A stretch of DNA of 52,157 nt from Polluticaenibacter yanchengensis (GTDB lineage Bacteria > Bacteroidota > Bacteroidia > Chitinophagales > Chitinophagaceae): contig JAQGEF010000027.1 in NCBI GenBank assembly GCA_027854065.1, positions 1 through 52,157 of the forward strand, written 5' to 3'. Both the position numbers and the translations under genes were made by a program. Below are positions 17,405-26,929 of the stretch, one piece after another (the stretch's first letter is position 1; every line of letters starts with the position of its first letter). The notes under the pieces were generated by a model. It searched no databases. It saw only the letters and a program-made list of their open reading frames with translations, and was not told the DNA's origin.

Positions 17405-18241
17405 ATGTTAGAATTTGGCAAATACAACCGGCTTAAAGTACTGCGGGAAGCAGACTTTGGCGTTTATTTAGATGATGGCGACAAAGGGCTTTTATTACCG
17501 TTACGTTTTATTCCGAAAGGCTTAAAAGTAGGCGACGAAATAGATGTGTTTGTTTATCATGATGGCGAAGACAGGCCGATAGCCACTACCCAAAAACCTT
17601 ATGCCCAGGTTGGGGAAATAGCCAACTTAAAAGTAATAGATGTTACCCCTAAAGGCGCTTTCCTGGATTTTGGTTTAATGAAAGATTTGTTTGTAGCCAC
17701 CAAACAACAGCGCACCAATATGCGTCCGAATTGTTACTACCTGGTAAAGCTATACATAGATGAGCAAACAGGCCGTATAGCGGCAACGGAAAAATTTGAT
17801 CATACCCTGCAAAACGATACCCTTACCGTAAAAGAGCGGGACGAGGTCGATTTAATCGTTTATCGTCGTACCGATATCGGCTATGTGGTCATTATCAATA
17901 ACCAGCATACAGGAGTCATCCATCATAATGAAATTTACAGGCCCATACAGGTCGGTGATAAATTTAAAGGCACCATTAAAAAGATTTACGAAGACACCAA
18001 CAATATTGATGTGGTGGCCGGTAAAATGGGCTATTCCAATAAAGTGACGGATGAAGCTTCTAAAATTTTGCAACTTTTAAAAGACAACCGAGGCTTTCTT
18101 CCTTACAGCGACAAATCCTCTCCGGAAGAGATTTACGACTACTTTAAAATGAGCAAAAAAGTGTTTAAAATGACACTGGGCAACTTATACAAAGAACGGA
18201 AAATAGAATTTGTAAAAGCAGGAATTAAATTGGTAGACTAA
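17405..18241 (+). CDS. CvfB-like S1 RNA-binding protein
   Basis: 278 aa. Three S1-like beta barrels are visible: KVLREADFGVYLDD..., the central GEIANLKVIDVTPKGAFLDFG and the KERDEVDLIVYRRTDIGYVV/HTGVIHHNEIY region, followed by a C-terminal winged helix (SPEEIYDYFKMSKKVFKMTLGNLYKERKI). This domain order is that of CvfB/YitL proteins, which bind RNA and influence virulence gene expression in Staphylococcus aureus; the role in Bacteroidota is not defined. Followed by a strong terminator. Confidence 0.88.
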   Translation: MLEFGKYNRLKVLREADFGVYLDDGDKGLLLPLRFIPKGLKVGDEIDVFVYHDGEDRPIATTQKPYAQVGEIANLKVIDVTPKGAFLDFGLMKDLFVATKQQRTNMRPNCYYLVKLYIDEQTGRIAATEKFDHTLQNDTLTVKERDEVDLIVYRRTDIGYVVIINNQHTGVIHHNEIYRPIQVGDKFKGTIKKIYEDTNNIDVVAGKMGYSNKVTDEASKILQLLKDNRGFLPYSDKSSPEEIYDYFKMSKKVFKMTLGNLYKERKIEFVKAGIKLVD

Positions 18242-18250
18242 CATAAAGAA

Positions 18251-18282
18251 ATAAAGACAAGGAACCAAGACCTTGTCTTTAT
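18251..18282 (+). terminator. Terminator after the CvfB-like gene
   Basis: Perfect 12-bp stem ATAAAGACAAGG/CCTTGTCTTTAT with an 8-nt loop and a T-rich tail, 9 nt after the stop. Confidence 0.9.
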
Positions 18283-18446
18283 TGTTAACAGCATTGCCAG
18301 CTGATTAACTTGTTATTTAGAACCGGACAGCTATTCTACCCTATCATTCCCGGATATATTCAATCGCCTTCCATTCAAAATTGTACTCCCGGGAATTAAA
18401 GCCGGATATTCAACTCAAACAATGGCTAAATAGAACTAAAATGCCG

Positions 18447-18580
18447 GATGGGCTGCGGTATGTGTTGGTGCCGACGCAGGAGGCAGTGTATTTTTTGCAG
18501 GATGATATTAAGTAACCCGATAAACATAAACGGTCCTGCAAAAATACACCAAGCGCAGCGAAGCCATAAACACGCCGGAC
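18447..18580 (+). repeat. GGGCTGCGG-family dispersed repeat with internal inverted repeat
   Basis: It begins GATGGGCTGCGGTATGTG and ends AAGCGCAGCGAAGCC...CACGCCGGAC. A related copy lies on the minus strand at 39609-39696 (GATGGGCTGCGGCATACG ... GCGGAGCC...TACGCCGGAC). Between these ends this copy holds a ~16-bp inverted repeat (18486-18502 against 18534-18549, GTGTATTTTT/AAAAATACAC arms). It looks like a small non-autonomous element of REP/MITE kind. Confidence 0.6.
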
Positions 18581-18597
18581 TGAAGCACCATAAAAAA

Positions 18598-18616
18598 CCG
18601 GGGCTGATAGCCCCGG
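18598..18616 (-). terminator. Terminator after pyrR
   Basis: Stem CCGGGGCT/AGCCCCGG with a 3-nt loop and T runs on the minus strand, 18 nt past the pyrR stop. Confidence 0.85.
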
Positions 18617-18634
18617 AAAATAAAAAATATATGT

Positions 18635-19156
18635 TTAATCTATCAGGATAATTTCGTCTTTTCCTTCAGTTTCCGTCCAGTGGACCAATACTTTATCTGA
18701 GTAAAGAGAGTCAACGGTTTTACCTACAAAATTAGGCTGGATCGGTAATTCACGGGTCAGTAACCTGTCCACCAAAACGCAAAGCCCTACTTTTTCCGGC
18801 CGGCCGAAGTCCATTAAAGCATCTATAGCAGCACGGATCGTACGGCCGGTGTACAATACATCATCTATTAAAATAACATTTTTGCCTTCGATAGAGAAAT
18901 CGATTTTGGTCGTCTTCGGAATATGAATGCCCCGGTGAATATCATCACGGTACATTGTAATATCCAGCTGCCCATACTTAACATTAGCATTGTAAACCTC
19001 GTTCAACTCCTGCACCAAACGGTTGCTGAAATAGACACCACGGGGCTGTAACCCAATAAAAACAGTATTAGCCAGATCCGGATGATTTTCTGCAATACAA
19101 TAAGCCAGACGTTTAATAATAAGTGGTATTTGTTCTGCCGTTACTATTGTTTTCAT
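18635..19156 (-). CDS. pyrR: Bifunctional pyr operon regulator / uracil phosphoribosyltransferase
   Basis: 173 aa from ATG 19156, close to the usual 175-180. A longer frame reaches 19204, but that would overlap the porin gene and adds an atypical extension. The PRPP-binding loop is VILIDDVLYTGRTIRAA, and 'FIGLQPRGVYFSNRL', 'KYGQLDITMYRDDI' and the C-terminal 'VLVDRLLTRELPIQPNFVGK' are family-typical. In Firmicutes PyrR binds pyr mRNA; in Bacteroidota an RNA role is unproven, and UPRT activity is the safer call. It lies 29 nt after the porin gene. Confidence 0.92.
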   Translation of the reverse strand: MKTIVTAEQIPLIIKRLAYCIAENHPDLANTVFIGLQPRGVYFSNRLVQELNEVYNANVKYGQLDITMYRDDIHRGIHIPKTTKIDFSIEGKNVILIDDVLYTGRTIRAAIDALMDFGRPEKVGLCVLVDRLLTRELPIQPNFVGKTVDSLYSDKVLVHWTETEGKDEIILID

Positions 19157-19185
19157 TGAGTATAATTTATGCACTAATGTAATTG

Positions 19186-21267
19186 TTAATTGATAAAGCC
19201 CCATGCAAAACCGAATCTTAAAAAATAACCCGGTGTAGGATAAAGGTCTGTAGCAAAGTTATTGTTTCTGAATCCAAAACCATTTTTAAAAGTCATGGTA
19301 TTTAAGTTCTCCGCCCTTATAAACATTTTCATGGTCCTTACACGGAAATGAAAGAAGGCTGCAATATCCGGTTTATTATTGATACGCACGCTGTCCTGCA
19401 CCACCCACTGCCCATTAAACGGGCTCCAGAAATCAGATTTATAAGGCGCGGCATAACGCACATCAAAGCCCATACTCAGGTTCAGGTTTTTATAAAAATT
19501 ACCTTCGTAAGCCAGTATCTGCCGCGTATAGACTGGTGGAATATTGAAAGCGCCACCGGTAGCATGCTGTACGTGTACGGAACTGTACAGGTTCCAGTAT
19601 TTGGACAATTTAAACTTCTTTTCGCCGCTAATGTGCAGCACATTTTGTACTGTAGATGTTTGTGTCGCTTCGTAATAATTACTCCAGTAGGTATAATTGT
19701 TTACTAAAGTGTATTCCCCGCCCAGCTTCATTTTCAACTTTGTAAGGTAAAGATTGCCTCCTAACACTGTCCAGTTTTCCTTATTGAAATTTTGATTACC
19801 TAACATTAAAAAACTGCTGCGGTTATCAAACACAAAAGAAGGTTGCCTGTTCACATTTTTAAAAAACAGTTCCAGGCTGCCCAACCTGGCCCCTAAGTTG
19901 GTAATTAATTGCAGATCGGCAGAGTAGTCCCCGGAGTTATAGCCTGACAGGTAGAGTTTACCGCTGGCATTGATATCCCATTTCCGGTTCCTGGTCCTGT
20001 TGCGGTATTCACCCTGTAAATACAAATTGGAAAAATTAGTAACGGCATTATCAAATTGGCCCTGGAACCATTGATAGCCGGCTCCTGCTTTTATAAATTG
20101 TTCCTGGTTATTTTTTTGAGGAAAAATAAGGATATTGCCTTCATTGGTAACATCAAAAAAACGGTCTTTCAATAAAAAGCTGGGTTCTGTCAGTAACAAA
20201 TTATACCTGTCAAGGTATCGTTTGCTGTAAGTAGAGTTGACCGCAGTCACCAGTTTGTCTTCGTATTGATAAACACTGTTGGTCGCTTTTATTAAATGCT
20301 GTAAGCGGAAACGCGGGTAAAAGATCTTTACATAAGAGGAATCTTTCTGCATCAATGAATCACTCTGTCCAAGATCGTACTGGTGCTTAAAATACACCGT
20401 TTGCATTTTATAATCATTCCCGGCCTGGATATTTACAGAAAAAGGATTGACACCGCTGACACCATCTGCCCCCAACCAGGTAGGAATATTAAACCGCTGA
20501 AAATAGGCGCTGTTGGTAGAGGTCATAAAGGAATCGTTTTGGATACCTCCATTTTCGGCGGCCCTGTTCCTGTTATTCAAAAAGATAAAATTACCGGAAT
20601 AACGACGGGTCTTATTGGTAAAGCTGCTCGTAAACCGGATATTGCTATGGCTGGAATTGGCATTGGCTAAATTGCCGGGTGAGTTGATATACCTGAACTC
20701 AAAAGTATTGTTCCAGTTTGGTTTTATATTTTGTGTATGCAAGACGCCTATGTTCTGTTCCGCACGTGGCCCCAGTATGTATGATAACTCTGTATAGGGT
20801 CTTGTCGTCTGGTATATTTTAGTGTCCTCTATTTTTAACCGGTAAACATCAAAACCATGAAACCCGGCATCGAACCCCGGTCTGATAGTTGGTTTAAAAA
20901 TTAATGGCTGCGTGGCGCCACCGATGTTTACCAGAAACTTATGATCTGCCGGTAACATATAATGCCTGTAGAAGTCGTGAACAGAAGAGTCTAAAAAGTG
21001 AATGCGGGAGGAATCCAGGTACCTGAAAAATATGGTAATAGAATCCTCGTGGCTATCGCGTTGCTGCAGGCTGTCCCCACCTTTCATTTTACTGCCGGCA
21101 CCACGCAAACGGCCCTGGGCATCCCTTCCAATAACATTGGAACCATCCAGTTTAAGCTCTGTTTGGGCCAAAACGTCCGAGGACGAAAAGCACCCCACCA
21201 GCATCATAATCAGTATTAAAATGCGCCTGGTTAACAATGGATGAATTTTCTGAATATTTATAATCAC
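19186..21267 (-). CDS. Putative porin (Porin_10 / PF14121-like)
   Basis: 693 aa. The start is GTG at 21267, followed by a signal peptide with a hydrophobic core (ILILIMMLVGCFS...VLAQ). Family-like elements are 'TELSYILGPRAEQNIGVLHTQ', 'KPNWNNTFEFRYINSPGNL' and 'RTRRYSGNFIFLNNRNRAAENGGI', then a long series of amphipathic strands ending in 'FLRFGFAWGFIN'. The protein is an outer-membrane barrel; the solute is unknown. It precedes pyrR on the same strand with a 29-nt gap, an arrangement without an obvious functional link. Confidence 0.82.
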   Translation of the reverse strand: MIINIQKIHPLLTRRILILIMMLVGCFSSSDVLAQTELKLDGSNVIGRDAQGRLRGAGSKMKGGDSLQQRDSHEDSITIFFRYLDSSRIHFLDSSVHDFYRHYMLPADHKFLVNIGGATQPLIFKPTIRPGFDAGFHGFDVYRLKIEDTKIYQTTRPYTELSYILGPRAEQNIGVLHTQNIKPNWNNTFEFRYINSPGNLANANSSHSNIRFTSSFTNKTRRYSGNFIFLNNRNRAAENGGIQNDSFMTSTNSAYFQRFNIPTWLGADGVSGVNPFSVNIQAGNDYKMQTVYFKHQYDLGQSDSLMQKDSSYVKIFYPRFRLQHLIKATNSVYQYEDKLVTAVNSTYSKRYLDRYNLLLTEPSFLLKDRFFDVTNEGNILIFPQKNNQEQFIKAGAGYQWFQGQFDNAVTNFSNLYLQGEYRNRTRNRKWDINASGKLYLSGYNSGDYSADLQLITNLGARLGSLELFFKNVNRQPSFVFDNRSSFLMLGNQNFNKENWTVLGGNLYLTKLKMKLGGEYTLVNNYTYWSNYYEATQTSTVQNVLHISGEKKFKLSKYWNLYSSVHVQHATGGAFNIPPVYTRQILAYEGNFYKNLNLSMGFDVRYAAPYKSDFWSPFNGQWVVQDSVRINNKPDIAAFFHFRVRTMKMFIRAENLNTMTFKNGFGFRNNNFATDLYPTPGYFLRFGFAWGFIN

Positions 21268-21597
21268 GTTTTTCCTCTAAATAATTTGCAAGAATACAAA
21301 CAGTCTGCTAATTTTTAGCCTTTTAAAATGCTAAATCCTTTAAATACAATAATTAAATCTATTTCAGGTGCTTTTTTAATACAAATATTTTTTGTACTTT
21401 ACCTTTTCGTCTTAATTAAACTTCATTAGCAATGACACTCATCCATTACTTTATTCCTATATTCTAAACGTAAAACATTTTTGATTTCATAGTAATTAAA
21501 AATAATAAAATCAGCTAATAATATGTTAATAAACATTTAACATAATGAAATATAATTTAATATTGATTTTATAAACAATTAAACAAAAAATTAAATT
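21268..21597. other. AT-rich divergent spacer, no gene seen
   Basis: Spacer between the minus-strand porin and the plus-strand peptide gene. It is very AT-rich and contains no ORF of note. A partial -7 match (TATTCTTG on minus) lies about 35 bp before the porin start. No convincing promoter for the plus-strand gene was found. Confidence 0.4.
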
Positions 21598-21876
21598 ATG
21601 AAAAAAATCCTATTATCTGCATGTATTTTATTTACCGCAAATATTTGCTTTGCTAATTCGAAACAAATAAACGAAAATGAAAATTTGAATTTTAGTTTAT
21701 GTACAAGGTTTTTTAAAACACATTATATTACTTGTTCAGATGGTACTGAAATGATTACTGGTTTGTATGGCTGGGTGACTTATGATTGTGAAACACAACA
21801 AATTTACAATAATTCCACTATTTTACTGTCAGATGCAGAAGCTTGTGATGGTCATGGCGGATTTAGTCAAACATAG
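21598..21876 (+). CDS. Small secreted Cys-rich peptide
   Basis: 92 aa. A clear signal peptide (MKKILLSACILFTANICFA) is followed by a mature part of about 73 residues with four cysteines at 35, 46, 64 and 83, enough for two disulfides, and a Gly/Ser-rich end (ACDGHGGFSQT). I do not recognise a family. It opens a same-strand cluster with a GLPGLI protein and a TonB-receptor-like protein, 80 and 50 nt spacers, so it could be the exported substrate or partner of that pair. The three genes share AT-rich codon use that differs from neighbouring operons. Confidence 0.6.
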   Translation: MKKILLSACILFTANICFANSKQINENENLNFSLCTRFFKTHYITCSDGTEMITGLYGWVTYDCETQQIYNNSTILLSDAEACDGHGGFSQT

Positions 21877-21956
21877 ACTATTAATGACATTAAAAACATT
21901 TTAAAGAGCTATAGATTAAATTAATCAGTAACTCTTTAAAAATAATTTTATATAAA

Positions 21957-22727
21957 ATGAAATTTTTAATAATATTTTCGTTCATATTGATGAACTTTAA
22001 CCTATACGCTCAACCCAATAAATCAACCTACGGAAAAGTTATTTATAATTTATCCAAAAACAATAACAGCGATTTAGTAGAAATGTATTTCAACAATTCA
22101 GAATATCGTCTTAGGAAAATGAAGTCTCTTGCAGACACTTTAACAAATCAGCAATACTTAAAAAAAATTGATGATATAGAAAATGACCAAACATTAAGTC
22201 CTCAAGAAAAAGTTAGCCTTATAAATAGTAATTTACCAAATGCTTCTTTTTACGGGAAACGAGACAATGATTATTTTTTAATCAGCAGCATAATGAAAAA
22301 AGATTACTGTGTGGCAGATAGCCAGAAAATTAAATTTGCTGATTGGGAATTAATAAACACATCTGACACTATTATCAACAATATACGATGCGGGCGCGCT
22401 AAAGGCATTTTAGATACAGAAAAGTATATAGCCTACTATGCTATAGACATACCAACAAATTTAGCACCATACCAATTCAGAGGTTTACCAGGACTTTTAA
22501 TATATGTAGAAAACATTGATAATCCTAATAAAAAGCTAACTTTAAAAATATATCAGTTAGATTGGCCCCTATACGCTGATAATGTAAAAATAAACCTTTG
22601 TGACGGGATTAAAATAATAACGCAGAAAGCGGAAAAGGATGAGAGAGATAAAGCAATAAAGAGAAGTTTAGATGCTCTTGAAAGACATAAAAAAGGAGAA
22701 AAGGTTACTATAGATGAAATCTTTTAA
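21957..22727 (+). CDS. GLPGLI family protein
   Basis: 256 aa with signal peptide (MKFLIIFSFILMNFNLYAQ). The naming motif is present as FRGLPGLLIYVEN (about residues 180-192), preceded by the usual 'RCGRAKGIL..EKYIAYYAIDIPTNLAPYQ'. GLPGLI proteins are periplasmic or surface proteins of unknown role that are regularly encoded next to CarboxypepD_reg/TonB-receptor-like outer-membrane proteins, exactly as here. Likely an operon with its two neighbours. Confidence 0.85.
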   Translation: MKFLIIFSFILMNFNLYAQPNKSTYGKVIYNLSKNNNSDLVEMYFNNSEYRLRKMKSLADTLTNQQYLKKIDDIENDQTLSPQEKVSLINSNLPNASFYGKRDNDYFLISSIMKKDYCVADSQKIKFADWELINTSDTIINNIRCGRAKGILDTEKYIAYYAIDIPTNLAPYQFRGLPGLLIYVENIDNPNKKLTLKIYQLDWPLYADNVKINLCDGIKIITQKAEKDERDKAIKRSLDALERHKKGEKVTIDEIF

Positions 22728-22779
22728 AAATCCTCATCCTTGTTGAAATTAAAAAATCACAAATAAATGTAAAATACCT

Positions 22780-25455
22780 TTGAGATACTGCCTGATATTT
22801 ATTGGCTTCTTAGTTTTCAACTTAATTGTGGCAAAAGCACAGTCACCAAATAAATCAAAAATTATTGATGCGTTTGATAGTAGTGCAATAGCTTATGCAA
22901 CGATAGAAGCCATCTGTAACCAGCAAAAAATATTTACATTTACTGATATTAATGGATTTTTTTTGTTTAATAATCTTATCAATTGCGATACGGTTAATCT
23001 AGAAATTCGAGCCGTAGGCTACCAACCTAAAGTTGTAAAAATAAGCCTGATAGCACTAAAAAGCAAAACAAATTACTTTTCCTTAACCTTAAATGATAGT
23101 TTACCGGAAGTGGTTGTAAAAGCAAAAACACCAATATCTACGAATGGAGACACCACACGATTTGAAACAGGTGCCTTTACTAATGGCTATGAAAATAATA
23201 TTGGTGAATTAATTGCAAAAATGCCGGGGTTTGATGTTAAGCCATCCGGCTTAATCACCTACAACAAAAAACCTATACAACATTTATTAATTGACATGGA
23301 TGACCTTGCTGGCAAAAGTTATGGTGCACTTACACAAACATTCCCTCCAAAAGCTGTAGAAACCGTTGAAGTTATACAAAACTATAAAGATGAGGAAGAT
23401 ATTTTTGAGAACACAGGAATGGGTAATGTATTGGTGGTTAATTTAAAAATTAAAGAAGCTTTTAAAAAGCAAATATTTGGCAATATAGAAGCAAGTACTG
23501 CCGCTGCCGCACACCTTCGCATACAAGGAGAAGCTAAATTAAATTATATTAGTAAAAACATCAAACTTGTTTCTACTGCCATGTACAACAACAATGGCAA
23601 AGTGAATAACAATGGTAACAGAGATAATATTTCCAACACAGTTGATAAATTTGGCGAACTTTATAATATTGGCAATACCATAAGTCCCCAGATATTACAC
23701 CAGTCAGTACCTGCGTATACTCAAAATCATAGCTCCAAATTACCGCTTTTCTTTCTACAACGATTTAGTGCCAAACTCAAAGCAAATGTCAGGCTACCAT
23801 TTCAGTCAGATAACTTTGAGCAAAACGAGGATAAACTCCTTTTAATAAAACAATTAAATTTTGTAGATACACAAACAAGCAGTTTACACTCACGCTTTGT
23901 ACAACATGGTGCAACACCAGAAATCAAACTCCAATATAATGCTAATGAAAAATTGCAAATTAATGGACAAATCAAAACAGGCAGTTTTTATAACAATGCT
24001 AATCAGACAGGAACTTTACAACAAGAAAGACAGTTTAATAGCAGTAAGGTAAAGGATAACTTTTATGAAGCAAAAGTAGGTTTATCTGCCTTATTACCAA
24101 ATCGTAGTGCTATCAGATTATCCGCATACCATAAACAACAAAAACAATTCTCCGATTTCTATACAGACAATCAAAAATTAGTCAACTTCTTTTTCGACAA
24201 CAACAATGACTTATCGACCACCAATAAACAAAGAACTAACTTTAAAGAATCCGGCATAATACTCGATTATAAAAAGAAATTTAAAAAAATCAATATCAAC
24301 ACAAGCTTGAATTATTCCACCGAGTTTACTCATTTCGAGAATAACCTTATACTGCTCAATAGTATGCAGCAAAAATTAGCACAATCTTCTAAAGATACCG
24401 TTCCCGACTCTAAAATTTCACGCAACTTTATATCAGCAAAACTTTCCGAAAGCTTCAGATACGGAAAATTAGAAATTACATTAAATCAAGAATTAACAAG
24501 TATTTACTCAAAAGTTACGAATCTGCATAACTATAGCCAAATAACAAACAATAACCTTTATTTTTTGCCTTCTGCAAATTTTGTATTTAAGCTAAATAAA
24601 AATAGCCAATTTCAATTAAACAGTAGTATAAGCAACAAGTTAGAGCCCGCAAATACATTGATACCAGGGTATAGAATTCGTAATTTCACATCAGTTAACC
24701 AAGGTAGTTTTGCATTTACAAACACTCTTGCAAAATCTGTAGGTGTTTACTTCAGTAGTTTTACTAATAAGCATAATGGCACCATGTTATTAGCTGGCAT
24801 TACTTATAATAATATGCCGTTACAATATTTAGGATATCAAATAAATTCCCCTGCCCTATTTCTACAGCAATATAGCAGTAGTAAACTTTCAACAAATATG
24901 TTGATGGGTAATATAACTTATGCAAAACGCTTTAGTAGCAGCAGTAAACTAAATATTTCTGCACATTATTTATTTCAGGATAACTACGTTGTTATTAGCA
25001 ATCTTACCAACAATACTAATATGCATAACACGAATTTAGAGATTTCCTGGGTACAACATTTTAACCACTTTAAAATACAATCGAAGTTATCAAGCATGTA
25101 CTTTTTCCAAAAAATGGAAATAATGGAAAATATGTCTACCAATAGTACTTACTCAGGGGAATTAAACTTAAGCTATGAAGTCAATAAACAAAGCTTTGTC
25201 TCAGTCAATTATGAACCTATATATTTCTATAGAAATACTAAATCAGTAAGTAATATCCACTTATTGAGTTGCTATGCGGAATGGCAAATGAAAAATAATA
25301 AAATACGTTATTTTATAAAAGGAAACAATTTTCTAAATACCAAAACAATGGGACAATTATCGCAGTCCAATGTATTTTATAGTAGTACTCAAATTTCTAT
25401 TTTTTCAGTAGGTGTGGCTGCCGGTATAAAGTTCAATTTTGGTACAAGATATTAA
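22780..25455 (+). CDS. TonB-receptor-like outer-membrane protein with CarboxypepD_reg domain
   Basis: 891 aa. No ATG is available: an in-frame TAA lies at 22750 and TTG at 22780 is the best start, giving signal peptide RYCLIFIGFLVFNLIVAKAQ. Residues ~25-105 form a carboxypeptidase regulatory-like domain, ~110-235 a plug-like domain ('NNIGELIAKMPGFDVKPSG', 'TFPPKAVETVEVIQNYKDEED'), and the rest is a barrel ending in GIKFNFGTRY. No TonB box is evident. It is the usual partner of GLPGLI proteins; transport substrate unknown. Confidence 0.85.
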   Translation: MRYCLIFIGFLVFNLIVAKAQSPNKSKIIDAFDSSAIAYATIEAICNQQKIFTFTDINGFFLFNNLINCDTVNLEIRAVGYQPKVVKISLIALKSKTNYFSLTLNDSLPEVVVKAKTPISTNGDTTRFETGAFTNGYENNIGELIAKMPGFDVKPSGLITYNKKPIQHLLIDMDDLAGKSYGALTQTFPPKAVETVEVIQNYKDEEDIFENTGMGNVLVVNLKIKEAFKKQIFGNIEASTAAAAHLRIQGEAKLNYISKNIKLVSTAMYNNNGKVNNNGNRDNISNTVDKFGELYNIGNTISPQILHQSVPAYTQNHSSKLPLFFLQRFSAKLKANVRLPFQSDNFEQNEDKLLLIKQLNFVDTQTSSLHSRFVQHGATPEIKLQYNANEKLQINGQIKTGSFYNNANQTGTLQQERQFNSSKVKDNFYEAKVGLSALLPNRSAIRLSAYHKQQKQFSDFYTDNQKLVNFFFDNNNDLSTTNKQRTNFKESGIILDYKKKFKKININTSLNYSTEFTHFENNLILLNSMQQKLAQSSKDTVPDSKISRNFISAKLSESFRYGKLEITLNQELTSIYSKVTNLHNYSQITNNNLYFLPSANFVFKLNKNSQFQLNSSISNKLEPANTLIPGYRIRNFTSVNQGSFAFTNTLAKSVGVYFSSFTNKHNGTMLLAGITYNNMPLQYLGYQINSPALFLQQYSSSKLSTNMLMGNITYAKRFSSSSKLNISAHYLFQDNYVVISNLTNNTNMHNTNLEISWVQHFNHFKIQSKLSSMYFFQKMEIMENMSTNSTYSGELNLSYEVNKQSFVSVNYEPIYFYRNTKSVSNIHLLSCYAEWQMKNNKIRYFIKGNNFLNTKTMGQLSQSNVFYSSTQISIFSVGVAAGIKFNFGTRY

Positions 25456-25642
25456 AATTGGCTATACGTTTTGTAAACAGCCTTTGTAATCATAAACAGT
25501 ACAACTCTTCTTATCACATTTAAAATTGCCAAAAACCACCATTTTTTCAAAAAATTACAAATAAATTTTAAGTAATAATTGAAGTATCCATAACTTTAAT
25601 ACATCAATTTCAAAACTAATCAACCAATAAAACTATTGTAAT

Positions 25643-26842
25643 ATGAAAAAAAATCTACTTATTCTTCCCCTGCTTTTTGCGGGCGTATTAAATGCGCAAA
25701 GTTTTAAAGGCATATACGAAATTACAGACCCTGGTAAAACTGGTTTCGACTGGCAGGGTATTAAAAGCCTTGAGTTGGCAGAAAATAATGTGATCCTGAA
25801 AAATACAAGGGAAAAAACAAAAGTTTACGGTGCATTTAAAGCAGAGGCAATTGACCGCAGTCAACCTATTCCTACCAATGCAGCTGCTTTAGCATACGAC
25901 GAGACCAGCAACAGGCTCTACTATGTCACCATGCATACCGGCCAGTTGCGTTATATCAAATTAAATGCCCGCAACCTGCAACAGTTTACCGAAATCGGTA
26001 CTGTTCAGGACTTAACTACCAATAACCAAACCGTACAATTGCAGCCACAAAACCAGGGCCCGGTAATTACACGCTTAACCACCGGCAATAATAATTACGG
26101 TTATGGTCTTAGCAATGACGGTAAAACATTCTTTAAGTTCTCGCTAAACAACAAAACTGAAATTAAACAATTGGGCAGCCTGACTGATGATCCTAAAAAT
26201 GGTAACATTTCCATTCATAATATGGCTACCAGCTGGGGTGGTGACATGGTAGCTGATGCCGATGGCAATTTATATGTCATTTCTGCTTACCAGTATGTGT
26301 TCAAAATAAATACCACCACTAAAGTGGCTACTTATATTACCAAAATTTCCGGTTTACAACCGCAGTTTACTGTAAATGGTGCTGCTGTAACAGAAGAGGG
26401 CGATTTACTTTTATCCAGTGCTAATTATTTAAACAAACGGGCGATCGTAAAAGATTTCGAAACTTGGAATGCGGCATTTATCGATGATATCAATGCAGGT
26501 AGCTCAAGTGACCTGGCCAGTCCTTATTTATTGTTTGCGAAAAAAATAACAGAAGTAAAAGACGCCGTTAAGCCTGTTAATAAAGAGAAATTGTTGCAGG
26601 CCTATCCAAACCCTACCAGCGCAGGTTTTACCAATATCGCCATCAGCGATATTAGCGGAGATGTAACCGTAGAGTTATTTGATGCTAACGGTTCTGCAGT
26701 TACCAAAAATGTAACTAACAGCTCTGTAAAAAACCAATCGGTAAGAGTGAATACTTCGACTCTTTCAAAAGGCACTTACCTGGTAAAAATTACAGATAAT
26801 AAAACCAAAGAGACATTCAACAGTAAAATTGTAGTTCAATAA
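25643..26842 (+). CDS. T9SS-secreted protein with type A sorting domain
   Basis: 399 aa. A signal peptide (MKKNLLILPLLFAGVLNAQ) and a C-terminal sorting domain of ~80 residues (AYPNPTSAGFTNIAIS ... STLSKGTYLVKITDNKT ... SKIVVQ) mark it as a T9SS client that is exported and attached or released at the surface. The middle (25-310) has beta-propeller-like repeats ('ALAYDETSNRLYYVTMHTGQ', 'WGGDMVADADGNLYVISAYQYVFKI'). No catalytic motif is visible. It is followed by a 52-bp palindromic terminator shared with the convergent pectate lyase gene. Confidence 0.85.
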   Translation: MKKNLLILPLLFAGVLNAQSFKGIYEITDPGKTGFDWQGIKSLELAENNVILKNTREKTKVYGAFKAEAIDRSQPIPTNAAALAYDETSNRLYYVTMHTGQLRYIKLNARNLQQFTEIGTVQDLTTNNQTVQLQPQNQGPVITRLTTGNNNYGYGLSNDGKTFFKFSLNNKTEIKQLGSLTDDPKNGNISIHNMATSWGGDMVADADGNLYVISAYQYVFKINTTTKVATYITKISGLQPQFTVNGAAVTEEGDLLLSSANYLNKRAIVKDFETWNAAFIDDINAGSSSDLASPYLLFAKKITEVKDAVKPVNKEKLLQAYPNPTSAGFTNIAISDISGDVTVELFDANGSAVTKNVTNSSVKNQSVRVNTSTLSKGTYLVKITDNKTKETFNSKIVVQ

Positions 26843-26850
26843 AAATAAAA

Positions 26851-26902
26851 TGTATAATAAGAAAGCGGCCGGAAAATTTTCCGGCCGCTTTCTTATTATA
26901 CA
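26851..26902. terminator. Perfect 52-bp palindrome between convergent genes
   Basis: The two 26-nt halves are exact reverse complements with no spacer; each half contains GAAAGCGGCCGG and the centre is AAAATTTT. It can end transcription from both sides (T9SS gene on plus, pectate lyase on minus). Confidence 0.9.
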
Positions 26903-26929
26903 GCATGTGCTTAAATAACAATATTTCTA

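Noticed and set aside
18448..18651. 67-aa plus-strand ORF
   Set aside because: It spans the GGGCTGCGG repeat and the pyrR terminator.
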